A stretch of 64,000 nucleotides of DNA from Flavobacterium sp. GT3R68 (GCF_007109225.1 NZ_VJZK01000004.1:186001-250000), one strand, 5' to 3'; positions 8,702 to 18,443 are shown, counted from the stretch's first letter. The notes: a model not told the origin generated them from the letters alone. Numbers and translations are program-made.

Positions 8702-9607
8702 ATGAGAGTGTACAAATATTATATTGCCGCCTTTTCAGCCTTTCTAATCTGGGGCTTTTTTAGTTTGGCGCTAAAGCCATTGCAGCAATATGCTTCTTTG
8801 GATATTTTATTTTATCGTGTTTTTCTGAGCGTTGTGATGATGCTACTTATCAATGTTGCTTTTCGCAAAAAATCTTTAGTAAAAAACTGGGATCATTTTA
8901 ATAATCTGACAGTCCAAAATAAACGAAGTGTGGTCTTTCTGACCCTTGGCGGCGGGATATTACTTGCGTCCAATTGGTTTGTGTTTATCTATGTAATGAA
9001 CCATGTCAGTGTCAAAGCGGCTTCATTGGCTTATTTAATCTGTCCCATTTTAACCACAGTTTTTGCGTTCTTTCTTTTGCAAGAAAAATTAAGCAAATGG
9101 CAATGGCTGGCGGTCTGCATTAGTGTTGTTAGCTGCGTATTTTTGTCTTTTGAACATTTTGAGGATATTTTCTATAGTTTAGTTGTTGCTGCTACCTATG
9201 CCTTGTATTTAGTTAGCCAGCGAAAAAATACCGAGATTGATAAATTCCTGTTACTGACTATACAATTGGTGTTTACGGCAATTATCATTCTTCCGTTTTA
9301 TCCGGAATATAGCGGAAAGCTCCCGGCGGAATCTTTATTTTACACTTGTTTGTTTGTAATTGTAGTGGTTTTTACCATAATTCCGTTGTTCCTGAATCTT
9401 TATGCCTTAAAAGGAATAAATTCGTCCACAGTAGGAATAATGATGTACATCAATCCGATTATTAATTTCGTGCTGGCTATTTTTTTATACAAAGAAGAAG
9501 TAACCGGACAACAATTGTTTTGCTATCTGCTGATTTTAATTTCGATAGTGATATTTAACGAAAAAATAATTTTTTCCAAACGTAGTAAACCTGTTTCTAG
9601 TAGTTAA
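8702..9607 (+). CDS. rarD: EamA-family permease, RarD-like
   Basis: The 301-residue protein has about ten hydrophobic segments arranged as two EamA halves, typical of drug/metabolite exporters. The opening segment (FSAFLIWGFFSLALKPL) and the VSVKAASLAYLICPI stretch point to the RarD subgroup, first named from chloramphenicol sensitivity work. Substrate is unknown. Motifs GIMMYINPIINF and LYKEEV near the C-terminus are typical of the second EamA repeat. A cysteine desulfurase gene starts 27 bp downstream and may share the transcript. Confidence 0.75.
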   Translation: MRVYKYYIAAFSAFLIWGFFSLALKPLQQYASLDILFYRVFLSVVMMLLINVAFRKKSLVKNWDHFNNLTVQNKRSVVFLTLGGGILLASNWFVFIYVMNHVSVKAASLAYLICPILTTVFAFFLLQEKLSKWQWLAVCISVVSCVFLSFEHFEDIFYSLVVAATYALYLVSQRKNTEIDKFLLLTIQLVFTAIIILPFYPEYSGKLPAESLFYTCLFVIVVVFTIIPLFLNLYALKGINSSTVGIMMYINPIINFVLAIFLYKEEVTGQQLFCYLLILISIVIFNEKIIFSKRSKPVSSS

Positions 9608-9634
9608 AGATTTAAATAATTCCCATCTGAATAA

Positions 9635-10759
9635 ATGAAAAAAGTATATCTCGATAATGCGTCCACCACTCAAATGCGTCCCGAAGTGATTGAGGAAATG
9701 CTAAAAGTGATGATGGAAGATTATGGAAATCCCTCATCGACTCACAGCTTTGGCCGCAATGCCAAAAGTGTCCTTGAAATGAGCCGGAAATCCATTGCTA
9801 AACATTTGAATTGTACAGCCCAGGAAATAATCTTTACCTCATGCGGTACGGAAGCCAATAATTGGATTTTACGTTCAGCAGTCAGGGACTTAAAAATTCA
9901 GAGAATCATCACTTCTAAAATTGAGCATCATGCTGTTTTGCATACAGCGGAAGCTCTTGAAATAGAATTTGGTATTCAGGTTGATTATGTCGCGATTAAG
10001 GCTGATGGCAGTATTGATGTGAATGACCTGGTGGAATTACTTTCGCAGGAAAAGAAAACTTTGGTAAGCCTGATGCATGTTAACAACGAAATCGGAACTG
10101 TGCTGGATTTGGAAAAAATAGGCCGCATCTGCCATCAACACAATGTTTTATTCCATTCAGATACCGTTCAATCCATCGGTAAATCGGAACTGAATTTGCA
10201 GAAGGTACCGGTTGATTTCATCGTTGCCAGTGCGCATAAATTCCATGGACCGAAGGGAATTGGCTTTGCCTTTGTTCGCAAGAATTCCGGATTGCAACCA
10301 CTTTTTTATGGTGGCGAACAGGAAAAAGGATTACGACCGGGGACCGAGGCCGTTCACCAAATCGTTGGTATGGCTAAGGCTTTAGAGCTTTCGTATGATA
10401 ATCTGGAGCGTGACAGAAGCCATATTATGGAGTTAAGAAATTACCTGATTAACCGATTGGAGATTGAATTTCCTGCATCTGAAATCAACGGGAATCGCGA
10501 TGGATTTTATACTGTGTTGAATATCTTGTTGCCATTTTCAGAAGAAAAAACGGCGATGATGCTCCTTAATCTGGATATGAAAGGAATAGCTGTTTCCCGT
10601 GGGAGTGCTTGCCAGTCGGGGAGTATTAGGCCGTCACATGTTTTAGCCGAAATGCTTTCAGAGGAAGATTTAAAAAAGCCTGGTTTACGTGTTTCTTTTA
10701 GTCATTACAATACAAAAGGCGATATTGATTTGTTGATGAATGCTTTAAAAAAAATATAA
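9635..10759 (+). CDS. Cysteine desulfurase family protein (NifS/IscS type)
   Basis: The enzyme uses PLP to mobilise sulfur from cysteine as a persulfide. The 374-residue protein begins with YLDNASTT and has the PLP lysine Lys202 in SAHKFHGPKG. The persulfide-forming Cys326 sits in SRGSACQSGS. The intervening NNEIGTV and HSDTVQS motifs are typical. No iscU, iscA or thiI gene is adjacent, so the acceptor is unknown; it is a class I NifS-like enzyme and not SufS. It may be co-transcribed with the upstream permease. Confidence 0.85.
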   Translation: MKKVYLDNASTTQMRPEVIEEMLKVMMEDYGNPSSTHSFGRNAKSVLEMSRKSIAKHLNCTAQEIIFTSCGTEANNWILRSAVRDLKIQRIITSKIEHHAVLHTAEALEIEFGIQVDYVAIKADGSIDVNDLVELLSQEKKTLVSLMHVNNEIGTVLDLEKIGRICHQHNVLFHSDTVQSIGKSELNLQKVPVDFIVASAHKFHGPKGIGFAFVRKNSGLQPLFYGGEQEKGLRPGTEAVHQIVGMAKALELSYDNLERDRSHIMELRNYLINRLEIEFPASEINGNRDGFYTVLNILLPFSEEKTAMMLLNLDMKGIAVSRGSACQSGSIRPSHVLAEMLSEEDLKKPGLRVSFSHYNTKGDIDLLMNALKKI

Positions 10760-10800
10760 AATTGCCAGTTAATTTTTAGAAATTGATTAAATAAATAAAA

Positions 10801-11424
10801 ATGAAAAAAACAATAGTAATAGTCCTATGCAGTATGGGGTTTTCTCTTTCATCATCCGCCCAACTTTCTAAAGGAAGCGTTGAATTTGGTTTAAATGCGG
10901 GTTACAACATTTCCACCATATCCGATAATGAAAACAGAGCGCATTCCGGAAATGGACTTAATTTTGCGGGATCGGCAGATTATTATTTTTCGAACAGATG
11001 GAGTATTAAGGGAAAATTGATTTATGACCAAAAAGGATGGGATGATGATTATATCACGGAGTTTGGATCCGGAATCGATTACAAAACCAATTATAATGTA
11101 AATTACTTAACAGTTCCTGTGATGGCAAATTGGCATTTTGGTGCAAAAAGAAATTGGTATCTGAATTTTGGTCCATACGCCGGAATCTTATTAGGGGCAG
11201 AAGATAGTAGGTTTAAAACGGATGTCAAAAAGTCATTTGAAACTTTTGATATTGGTTTCGCTTGGGGGGCCGGTGTCAAAATACCAATTTCGGATAAAGC
11301 AAAATTATTTCTTGAATATGAAGAGCAGGGTGGTTTCTCAGATGTATTTATTTCGAATTCAGGTTCCACAGTAAGAAACTCAAGAAGCAGTTTCAATATT
11401 GGGATCAATTTTCTGCTGAAATAA
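10801..11424 (+). CDS. Outer-membrane beta-barrel (porin family) protein
   Basis: The 207-residue protein starts with a signal peptide ending SSSAQ at about residue 20. The rest alternates hydrophobic and polar residues in strand-length blocks and contains GLNAGYNIS near the start, which is typical of small PorT/OmpX-like barrels in Bacteroidota. The C-terminus ends in a strand (SSFNIGINFLLK), as expected for outer-membrane insertion. The function is unknown. A terminator follows directly. Confidence 0.8.
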   Translation: MKKTIVIVLCSMGFSLSSSAQLSKGSVEFGLNAGYNISTISDNENRAHSGNGLNFAGSADYYFSNRWSIKGKLIYDQKGWDDDYITEFGSGIDYKTNYNVNYLTVPVMANWHFGAKRNWYLNFGPYAGILLGAEDSRFKTDVKKSFETFDIGFAWGAGVKIPISDKAKLFLEYEEQGGFSDVFISNSGSTVRNSRSSFNIGINFLLK

Positions 11425-11444
11425 AATTTTAAGTATGTTACAAA

Positions 11445-11476
11445 AAAATCGGTTTTGAATTTTCAAAACGGATTTT
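11445..11476 (+). terminator. Intrinsic terminator after the barrel gene
   Basis: AATCGGTTTTGA pairs with TCAAAACGGATT with one mismatch, followed by TTTT. It closely resembles the hairpins at 12091 and 14245. Confidence 0.65.
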
Positions 11477-11553
11477 ATATTTCTTAAAGAAGTATAATAC
11501 AAAAAATTTGGTTGTTATTGTTTTACTGCAGAAGTAGCTACCAGGTGTTTTTA

Positions 11554-11874
11554 TTAATATATTTCTACATGACTACCATTATACACAAAGTGCAAAGGTG
11601 TTACAAGCGGATTCATTGGAGGAACTCCGTTTTTTTCCATAATTGGAATCAGTGTTTTCCCAAATTCATTAAAGTGCTCACTGGATTCCCATATATCGAC
11701 TACCAACCAGCCATCTGCTGTAGGTGCACCCACATGATGAATTAATCCTCTTGGATTTGAATGACCTGCCGCTTCAAGATCTTCCCACACCTTATCGTAT
11801 TGCTCTGCATTCATTCCAGGACAGTTAAATTGAACAAGTACTTTTTTGATTTTAAATTTTTGTTTGCTACTCAT
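11554..11874 (-). CDS. ABM/dimeric alpha-beta barrel fold protein
   Basis: The 106-residue protein has the pattern of small ferredoxin-like dimeric barrel proteins (ABM/EthD type). Signs are a first strand with VQFNCPG, an amphipathic helix (AEQYDKVWEDLEAAG), then GLIHHVGAP, WLVVDIWESSEHFNEF and a final strand. Such proteins include monooxygenases and small-molecule-binding proteins, but no cofactor-binding residue is diagnostic here. It is a lone minus-strand gene. The fold is likely; the activity is unknown. Confidence 0.6.
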   Translation of the reverse strand: MSSKQKFKIKKVLVQFNCPGMNAEQYDKVWEDLEAAGHSNPRGLIHHVGAPTADGWLVVDIWESSEHFNEFGKTLIPIMEKNGVPPMNPLVTPLHFVYNGSHVEIY

Positions 11875-12090
11875 AAGGCTTTTCGGTGTCGCCCGTTTTT
11901 GTGGTGGTTTCTGGGTTCCACTTTAAATGAAAACCAAATGAAATAATAGGTGTAGATTTGTATAAAAAGAATAGTATATAAATTTCTTATTATGAATAGC
12001 TAAATACTAACTAATTGAGCAGTACTAATTTGCAAAAAAAAATATTAATTTATTGTAAGCTGCTTATTTATTAGGCAGGTAAAAAAGATA

Positions 12091-12124
12091 AAAAATCCGT
12101 CTTGTTTTCACAAAACGGATTTTA
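12091..12124 (-). terminator. Intrinsic terminator after the SPFH gene
   Basis: AAAATCCGT and ACGGATTTT form the stem, with a partly paired TTTTC loop. The plus-strand A-run becomes a U-run on the minus strand. Confidence 0.7.
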
Positions 12125-12147
12125 AAATTAAGAGCATAAACTTTAGA

Positions 12148-14037
12148 TTAATCTTTTTTAGTATCGATCATCTCCATTAATTTAATTCCTAAAAGACCGC
12201 TTATTCCACCTTCAGAACCATTAGTTCCCGAAATTAAAACATCAGGAATAACCTTAATTTTCCCTTTGCCGATCTCTTCGGTAATTTTATATTTAGTGAA
12301 GTTATCACCGCCCATTGCCGAAACTTGTAATTGATACGCTTCTGCTGTAGATTTACCAATTGCCATAATTTTTTCGGCCTCAGCTAAACCTGTTTTTGAG
12401 ATTCGTTCTGCTTCTGCGCTTGCGGTCAATTTTGTAGCTTCTGCCTGTGCGCCAGCTCTCGCTTTGGTAGCTTCCGCTTCGGCGTTTGCACGCATTTTAG
12501 TGGCTTCTGCTTCAGCATTTACATTCAGTTTCAAACTTGTCGCATCACCTTCTGCTTTTTTAACCGTCGCATCAGCGGTTCTTTGTGCAATTTCAACACT
12601 TTGAGATGCTTTTACGATTTCTTTCTGCATATCTGCGATAGCCGTTTCCTTTTCCATTCCCTGACGTTGTTCTTGCGCCATTCTTTGAGTTTGATACGTT
12701 TTTTGTTCTTCTTCCGCAATTTTTCTGTCGGTCAGTGTTTTCATCAGTGATTCCGGCGGAACAATATCTCCTATAAGCGTATCAACAGCGTTAACATTGT
12801 ATTCGTCAAGAACCACTTTGATGTGATTTTTGGCTGATTCCTGTCTTTCTTTTCTTGTCGAAAGGAAAGAAATAACGTCACTTTCCTGAGCTGAATTACG
12901 GAAATAGTTACCAATTGTTGGTTCCAGAACCTGGGAAACTAAATTGTTCATACTTCCAAATCGTGCAATCACTTTTGGAGCTTCGTTAGCTGGAACATGA
13001 ATAATTTGCGAAACATCTAAATTAAATGGGAAACCATCTTTTGAACGCACGGTAATAGTAGAAAGGTTCTGGTCCAAGTTATGCGACTCGCTGCGCGCAT
13101 CAGCCCAATTCAAAACTAAATTGGTTGTTGGTACAGGCTCCAGTTTCGTCGTGTATTTATTTAAAGCATATTTTCCGGGGCCAAACGGCTCCATCCAAAC
13201 CCCGCGTTGTCCTTTTGAAACAATATTTCCATGTTTAAAAGTATCTCCGGTAACGTCTTGACCATCTTCACCAATATAAGAAATAACGACACCTACATAA
13301 CCAATAGGCACGTCGGTCATTGGATTTTGTTCAATCTGAACCGCCCACGTATTGATATAATACGATCCTGCAAGTATTACCTGTGGTTGTAATCCACGGT
13401 TTCCGCCATTTTTTAAAAATTGATCAAAATCCTGGAAGTTATTATGATTTTCTACAAATTTCCCCGCAATCTGACCAATCGGAATGGGCTCACCATCCAT
13501 TGCAGTTACAATTCCGACCATATTCTCAAAAATAACAATCTGAGGTTTCAATACTACTTCGAAAAGATAAGTATTGATACGATAAGAACCTGTGGTTATA
13601 AAAGCCGACTGTCTACCTTTTTGTCCGCCATTGTTAAGGAATAATGTGGCATCCTGAAAATTGTCAGAATTCACTTTTTGGGCTAAAATACGGCCTGTTG
13701 GAATTTCGGCCCCATCTTTACTTAATAGTAAGCCAATATGCCCTTCCGGGATAATGGTGAAAGAAGTCATTTCCACCGCATATTGCCAAGGCCACATTGT
13801 CCAGTATAATCCGGGTGCAAGTGTTTTAGCCTGAAAACCAGCCTCCCCTTTAGTGGCAATGATTCTGCCATCAGGCAAAGATTTTTCTGCGCCAAACAGA
13901 ACGAATTTCTTGGTCACCAGACCAATTTTATCCTCAGGAACTATTACCATCCCGAAGAAAGCACGTAAAACAAATTTGTAAAGAACTAAGCACAAAACTA
14001 AAAGCAATACCCACCAGAAATCTGTAATTGTTGTCAT
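12148..14037 (-). CDS. Large SPFH/flotillin-like membrane protein with repeated N-terminal units
   Basis: The 629-residue protein has a transmembrane segment at about 8-30. It is followed by four related blocks, near 33-95, 96-172, 173-244 and 245-305. Blocks two and three share NFQD..FLxNGGxxG and GSYxINT. An SPFH (Band 7) domain follows at about 305-430, then a long coiled-coil (about 430-580) with repeated EAEATKxRA units, and a hydrophobic Gly-rich tail. SPFH proteins build membrane microdomain scaffolds that often control proteases or lipid organisation. The repeat-then-SPFH order recalls major vault protein, but that comparison is inference. It is transcribed alone from a recognisable promoter. 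Confidence 0.85.
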   Translation of the reverse strand: MTTITDFWWVLLLVLCLVLYKFVLRAFFGMVIVPEDKIGLVTKKFVLFGAEKSLPDGRIIATKGEAGFQAKTLAPGLYWTMWPWQYAVEMTSFTIIPEGHIGLLLSKDGAEIPTGRILAQKVNSDNFQDATLFLNNGGQKGRQSAFITTGSYRINTYLFEVVLKPQIVIFENMVGIVTAMDGEPIPIGQIAGKFVENHNNFQDFDQFLKNGGNRGLQPQVILAGSYYINTWAVQIEQNPMTDVPIGYVGVVISYIGEDGQDVTGDTFKHGNIVSKGQRGVWMEPFGPGKYALNKYTTKLEPVPTTNLVLNWADARSESHNLDQNLSTITVRSKDGFPFNLDVSQIIHVPANEAPKVIARFGSMNNLVSQVLEPTIGNYFRNSAQESDVISFLSTRKERQESAKNHIKVVLDEYNVNAVDTLIGDIVPPESLMKTLTDRKIAEEEQKTYQTQRMAQEQRQGMEKETAIADMQKEIVKASQSVEIAQRTADATVKKAEGDATSLKLNVNAEAEATKMRANAEAEATKARAGAQAEATKLTASAEAERISKTGLAEAEKIMAIGKSTAEAYQLQVSAMGGDNFTKYKITEEIGKGKIKVIPDVLISGTNGSEGGISGLLGIKLMEMIDTKKD

Positions 14038-14059
14038 TATTTTATATAAATTTAGAGCA

Positions 14060-14067
14060 CAAAATTA
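14060..14067 (-). promoter_or_regulatory. Promoter -7 element before the SPFH gene
   Basis: Read on the minus strand this is TAATTTTG, 22 bp before the start codon. No clear -33 TTG is present. Confidence 0.4.
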
Positions 14068-14244
14068 GGCTAATTACGCTGGGTTTTTTTAGATAACTTT
14101 GATAATTTAACGTTTGAATAATATTATTAATTTTATTAAAAAAATGACTGTTTAAAGGCGTTAAATGGTAGTTCTATGACTCGATTTCTGGCTGTGCAAA
14201 CTATGTTTTGTGTTTTTGGTTTTAACAATTTATAAGCCACAAAA

Positions 14245-14272
14245 AATCCGTTTTGCTTTCACAAAACGGATT
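14245..14272 (-). terminator. Intrinsic terminator after lipoamide dehydrogenase
   Basis: AATCCGTTTTG pairs with CAAAACGGATT around CTTTCA, with a plus-strand A-run that becomes the U-run. Together with AT-rich DNA this accounts for the gap between the two genes. Confidence 0.8.
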
Positions 14273-14313
14273 CTATCTAAAAGTCTAAGACTTTATAAAT
14301 CTAATAATCTAGC

Positions 14314-15702
14314 TTACAAGTGAATCACTTCTCCATAGGCTTCGGCGACAGCTTCCATTACCGCCTCACTCATCGTTGGGTGAGGGTGGATTGCTTTTAG
14401 GATTTCGTGACCTGTTGTTTCCAGTTTACGTGCTACAACTGCTTCAGCAATCATATCGGTAACACCAGCTCCAATCATGTGACAACCTAGCCATTCTCCA
14501 TATTTGGCATCAAAAATTACCTTTACAAAACCATCCGGTGTTCCGGCTGCTTTTGCTTTTCCTGATGCTGAGAACGGGAATTTACCCACTTTCAATTCGT
14601 ATCCTTTTTCTTTTGCTTGTTTTTCAGTTAAACCAACTGACGCAATTTCCGGTGTAGCGTAGGTACAACCTGGAATATTTCCGTAGTCAACGGCATCAAC
14701 GTGAAGTCCTGCAATTTTTTCAACGCAAGTGATTCCTTCAGCGGAAGCAACGTGTGCCAAAGCTGGTCCCGGAACCACATCTCCAATGGCATAATACCCG
14801 GGAATGTTGGTTTGGTAGAAATCATTTACTAAAATTTTATCCCTGTCGGTAGCAATTCCAACTTCTTCCAAACCGATGTTCTCGATGTTGGTTTTGATTC
14901 CTACTGCTGAAAGTACAATCTCCGCTTCAAGAGTTTCTTCTCCCTTTGCAGTTTTTACCGTTGCTTTTACACCAGAAGCGGTAATCTCAATCTTCTCTAC
15001 AGAAGAGTTGGTCATGATTTTCACCCCGGCTTTCTTCATGGAACGCTCCATTTGTTTGGAAATATCTTCGTCTTCCAATGGAACAATATTTGGTAAAAAT
15101 TCCACAATAGTAACATCAGTTCCCATTGCGTTATAGAAGTGTGCAAATTCCACTCCGATGGCTCCGGAACCAACAACAATCATCGATTTTGGCTGCGTAG
15201 CTAAAGTCATTGCTTGTCTGTAACCAATTACTTTTTCACCATCTTGTGGTAAATTTGGCAACTCACGGGAACGTGCCCCGGTGGCAATAATGATGTGGTC
15301 TGCAGAATATTCAGTTACTTTTTCATCTTTTCCTGTAACATCGATTTTCTTTCCTGGTTTTAATTTTCCGAAACCTTCAATCACATCGATTTTATTTTTT
15401 TTCATCAGGAATTGAACTCCTTTGCTCATTCCTTCCGCAACATTTCTGCTGCGCCCGACAACTGCAGTGAAATCCTTATCGAATTCAGAAATAGTCAATC
15501 CGTAATCAGCAGCATGTTTCAGGTAATCAAAAACCTGTGCCGATTTTAATAATGCTTTTGTTGGAATACAACCCCAATTCAAGCAAACCCCGCCTAAGTT
15601 TTCTTTTTCGATTACGGCAACTTTAAAGCCTAATTGTGATGCTCTAATGGCAGTAACATATCCTCCGGGACCACTTCCTAAAACAATGATGTCGTATTTC
15701 AT
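14314..15702 (-). CDS. lpdA: Dihydrolipoyl dehydrogenase
   Basis: This flavoenzyme (E3) reoxidises dihydrolipoamide of the 2-oxoacid dehydrogenase and glycine cleavage complexes with NAD+. The 462-residue protein has the FAD motif GSGPGGYVTA at 9-18 and the redox disulfide Cys40/Cys45 in GGVCLNWGCIPTK. The NAD-binding VVVGSGAIGVEF-type motif lies mid-protein, and the catalytic His-Pro-His-Pro dyad is near 439-441. It is monocistronic, with a terminator downstream; its E1/E2 partners are not in this window. Confidence 0.95.
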   Translation of the reverse strand: MKYDIIVLGSGPGGYVTAIRASQLGFKVAVIEKENLGGVCLNWGCIPTKALLKSAQVFDYLKHAADYGLTISEFDKDFTAVVGRSRNVAEGMSKGVQFLMKKNKIDVIEGFGKLKPGKKIDVTGKDEKVTEYSADHIIIATGARSRELPNLPQDGEKVIGYRQAMTLATQPKSMIVVGSGAIGVEFAHFYNAMGTDVTIVEFLPNIVPLEDEDISKQMERSMKKAGVKIMTNSSVEKIEITASGVKATVKTAKGEETLEAEIVLSAVGIKTNIENIGLEEVGIATDRDKILVNDFYQTNIPGYYAIGDVVPGPALAHVASAEGITCVEKIAGLHVDAVDYGNIPGCTYATPEIASVGLTEKQAKEKGYELKVGKFPFSASGKAKAAGTPDGFVKVIFDAKYGEWLGCHMIGAGVTDMIAEAVVARKLETTGHEILKAIHPHPTMSEAVMEAVAEAYGEVIHL

Positions 15703-15821
15703 TTCTTTTATTTTTGTTTTTAAATATAAAAAAGGAAGCTGTATGACCGCTTTCCTTGTATGTTTCTAAATTTAGTTCAGTTAGCGAAATTAAGAATATT
15801 TATTCAATTGTGAAATCCAAA

Positions 15822-17582
15822 CTAGGAATTGTTTTCGACCAAAAACTGGGAGTAATACAAGTTTTTGTAAAACCCTTCCTCGCGGTTCAGTAATTCCTGA
15901 TGCGTGCCTTGTTCGACAATCAGTCCTTTGTCCATTACCACAATTTTATCAGCATTAATTACAGTTGCCAATCGGTGTGCTATGACAATTGAAGTCCGTC
16001 CCTGCGTAATGGTTTCGGTGGCGCGCTGGATTAATTCTTCAGAATAGGAATCGATCGATGATGTTGCTTCGTCCAAAATCAGGATGCTCGGATTGCTCAC
16101 ATACGCCCGAAGAAAGGCAATCAATTGTCGTTGGCCTGAAGATAGCATTACACCACGTTCTTTTACATTATAGTCATACCCATGCGGCAGACTCATGATA
16201 AACTCGTGAACGCCTATTTTTTTGGCTGCAAGGATTACATCTTCGCGTGAAATTTGCGGATTATTGAGTGTAATATTGTTCAGAATCGTGTCTGCAAAAA
16301 GGAAAACATCCTGTAAAACCACGGCAATCTGTTTGCGAAGCGAGTCTAACGTATAGTCAAGTATATTTTTGTCGTCAATGAAGATGGTTCCGCTGTTGAT
16401 TTCATAAAAACGGTTCAATAAATTGATAATAGTTGATTTTCCCGCGCCGGTCGCACCGACGATAGCTATCGTTTCACCAGCCTTAACATCCAGATCGATT
16501 CCCTTTATCACAAATTCTTCAGCGATATACCCAAAATGAACATCCTTAAATTGAATGTTTCCTTCGAAAAGCGGCGCTTCAAAAATACCTTTATCCTGAA
16601 TCTGGTTTTGTGTGTCCAAAATGTCAAAAACACGATTGGCAGCAATCATTCCCATTTGCATCTCATTGAATTTATCCGCAATCTGACGCAACGGATTGAA
16701 CAACATTCCTATAAACATCGTATACGAGAATAAATCCCCAAAGGTCGTGGTACTATCACCATCCAAAATATGAAATCCACCATACAATACTATAAATCCT
16801 AGAGTAAATGATGAAATAATGTCGGCAATAGGGAAGAAGATGGAGTTATACAGGATCGTTTTGATCCAGGCTTTGTTGTGTTTGTCATTGATGTCCTTAA
16901 ATTTTTCGGCCTCAATGTCTTCCCGGGTAAACAATTGTACAATTTTCATTCCGGTCACGCGCTCCTGGACAAAGGTATTCATGTTGGCAATTTGGGTACG
17001 CACTTCTTCAAAGGCAAGCTGCATTTTCTTTTGGAAAATCCGTGTGATGTACACTAAAATAGGCATCGCAATAATTACAATCCAGGTCAGTTTCCAGTTC
17101 ATGTAGAACATAAAACCCATAACAACGACCATTTTCATCATATCACTGATGATCATGAACAATCCCTGACTGAAAATTTTAGCAATCGCTTCAATATCCG
17201 AAACGGAGCGTGTCACCAATTGTCCTACCGGGGCATTGTCAAAATATTTCATTCGGAAACTCAGCATGTGGCGGAACAATTTGATACGGATGTCTTTAAC
17301 AATGTCCTGACCGAGCCAGTTGGCCCAATACACAAAGTAAAATTGCGAAAAAACCTCACATAAAAGGACGATTCCCATTAACGATATATAAAACAGCAAC
17401 CCATTCGCATCGTGCGTCTGGATATAACCATCCACGGTATGTTTTAATAAATAGGGGCGAAGGGCCGCAAAAACCGATAACGATACTGCAAAAAGAATCA
17501 CACCATTAAACCGCCATTGATAGGGTTTGGTATATTGGAGAATCCTCTTGAATAAATGACTGTCGAATGCTTTTGCTTTCAT
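15822..17582 (-). CDS. ABC transporter, fused permease and ATPase (exporter type)
   Basis: The 586-residue half-transporter has six hydrophobic segments in the first 300 residues and an ATPase domain after about 340. Walker A is GATGAGKST at 376-384, the signature LSSGQ is at 480-484, and Walker B ILILDEA is at 500-506, with DEATSSID and an H-loop in IVIAHRLAT. It belongs to the MsbA/MdlB-like B-subfamily exporters and should act as a dimer. Lipid or drug export is possible; the substrate is unknown. truA lies upstream on the same strand with an 86-bp gap. Confidence 0.88.
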   Translation of the reverse strand: MKAKAFDSHLFKRILQYTKPYQWRFNGVILFAVSLSVFAALRPYLLKHTVDGYIQTHDANGLLFYISLMGIVLLCEVFSQFYFVYWANWLGQDIVKDIRIKLFRHMLSFRMKYFDNAPVGQLVTRSVSDIEAIAKIFSQGLFMIISDMMKMVVVMGFMFYMNWKLTWIVIIAMPILVYITRIFQKKMQLAFEEVRTQIANMNTFVQERVTGMKIVQLFTREDIEAEKFKDINDKHNKAWIKTILYNSIFFPIADIISSFTLGFIVLYGGFHILDGDSTTTFGDLFSYTMFIGMLFNPLRQIADKFNEMQMGMIAANRVFDILDTQNQIQDKGIFEAPLFEGNIQFKDVHFGYIAEEFVIKGIDLDVKAGETIAIVGATGAGKSTIINLLNRFYEINSGTIFIDDKNILDYTLDSLRKQIAVVLQDVFLFADTILNNITLNNPQISREDVILAAKKIGVHEFIMSLPHGYDYNVKERGVMLSSGQRQLIAFLRAYVSNPSILILDEATSSIDSYSEELIQRATETITQGRTSIVIAHRLATVINADKIVVMDKGLIVEQGTHQELLNREEGFYKNLYYSQFLVENNS

Positions 17583-17668
17583 TTTATTTGGAGCTGTTTC
17601 CTGTTATTCGCTACAATATTTTTTGTTTTTAAAGAAAAAACAAAAAAGGATTTTCGCTGCTACCAGGG

Positions 17669-18409
17669 CTATTTTGGTATGTATTTATAATCAATTTTTG
17701 TCAGATACAATCCGTGCGCGGGCACTGAAAATCCAGCTTTGTTGCGATCCTTGCTTTCAATGATCTGTACGAATCCCTTTAGGTCAATTTTGTGCAAACC
17801 GACATTCACCAAAGTCCCTACAATGGCTCGTACCATATTTCGGAGAAACCGGTCGGCAGATATTGTAAAAATAAGCTGATTGTCCATTTGTTTCCAGTAG
17901 GCTTCAGTAACTGCACAATTGAAGGTATTGACATCGGTGTTGACTTTTGAGAAACATTGAAAATCGGTATACTTCAACAATTTTTCGGCCGCCTGATTCA
18001 TCAAATCCATATCCAACGGCTGGTGATAGTACCAGCTTCCGTCCTGATAAAAAACATCTTTGAAGGTATTGATATGGTATTCATAGGTTCTTTTGGAGGC
18101 ATCAAAACGCGCGTGCGCCTCTGGGTGAACCGGAATAATATCGAAAATACTGATGTCTTTAGGAAGGAACGAATTGAGTTTGTGTATCATATTTGGAATG
18201 TCAAAAGAATTCCCGAAATCAAAATGAGCGAACATTTCCCGGGCATGAACTCCGGTATCGGTTCTTCCTGCACCCATCAGTTCGACCGGTGCATTGAGCA
18301 ATATCGAAAAGGCTTTGTTCATCGTTTCCTGTACAGACGCAGCATTCGGTTGGTATTGCCATCCGTGGTAGTGGGTTCCGTTATAGGCCAGTTTTACAAA
18401 GTATCTCAA
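17669..18409 (-). CDS. truA: tRNA pseudouridine(38-40) synthase TruA
   Basis: TruA converts uridines 38-40 of tRNA anticodon arms to pseudouridine. The protein begins LRYFVKLAYNGTHYHGWQ, the usual family start, with TTG as start codon. The catalytic Asp is in MGAGRTDTGVHA, and the RTDxGVHA and FLRNMVRAIVG motifs are present. A longer ORF begins at 18484, but a promoter -7 box (18436-18443) lies inside that extension and the extra residues are not family-like. I therefore choose the TTG at 18409, giving 246 residues. Confidence 0.88.
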   Translation of the reverse strand: MRYFVKLAYNGTHYHGWQYQPNAASVQETMNKAFSILLNAPVELMGAGRTDTGVHAREMFAHFDFGNSFDIPNMIHKLNSFLPKDISIFDIIPVHPEAHARFDASKRTYEYHINTFKDVFYQDGSWYYHQPLDMDLMNQAAEKLLKYTDFQCFSKVNTDVNTFNCAVTEAYWKQMDNQLIFTISADRFLRNMVRAIVGTLVNVGLHKIDLKGFVQIIESKDRNKAGFSVPAHGLYLTKIDYKYIPK

Positions 18410-18435
18410 GTGGGTTCCTGTTCTTTTTAAAGGTA

Positions 18436-18443
18436 CAAAGATA
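18436..18443 (-). promoter_or_regulatory. Promoter -7 element deciding the truA start
   Basis: On the minus strand this reads TATCTTTG, then TAC. It lies 26 bp before the TTG start and inside the longer ORF, which argues against the upstream ATG. Confidence 0.55.

Noticed and set aside
17957..18430. 157-codon plus-strand ORF
   Set aside because: It is antisense to truA, which has clear catalytic motifs in the other frame.
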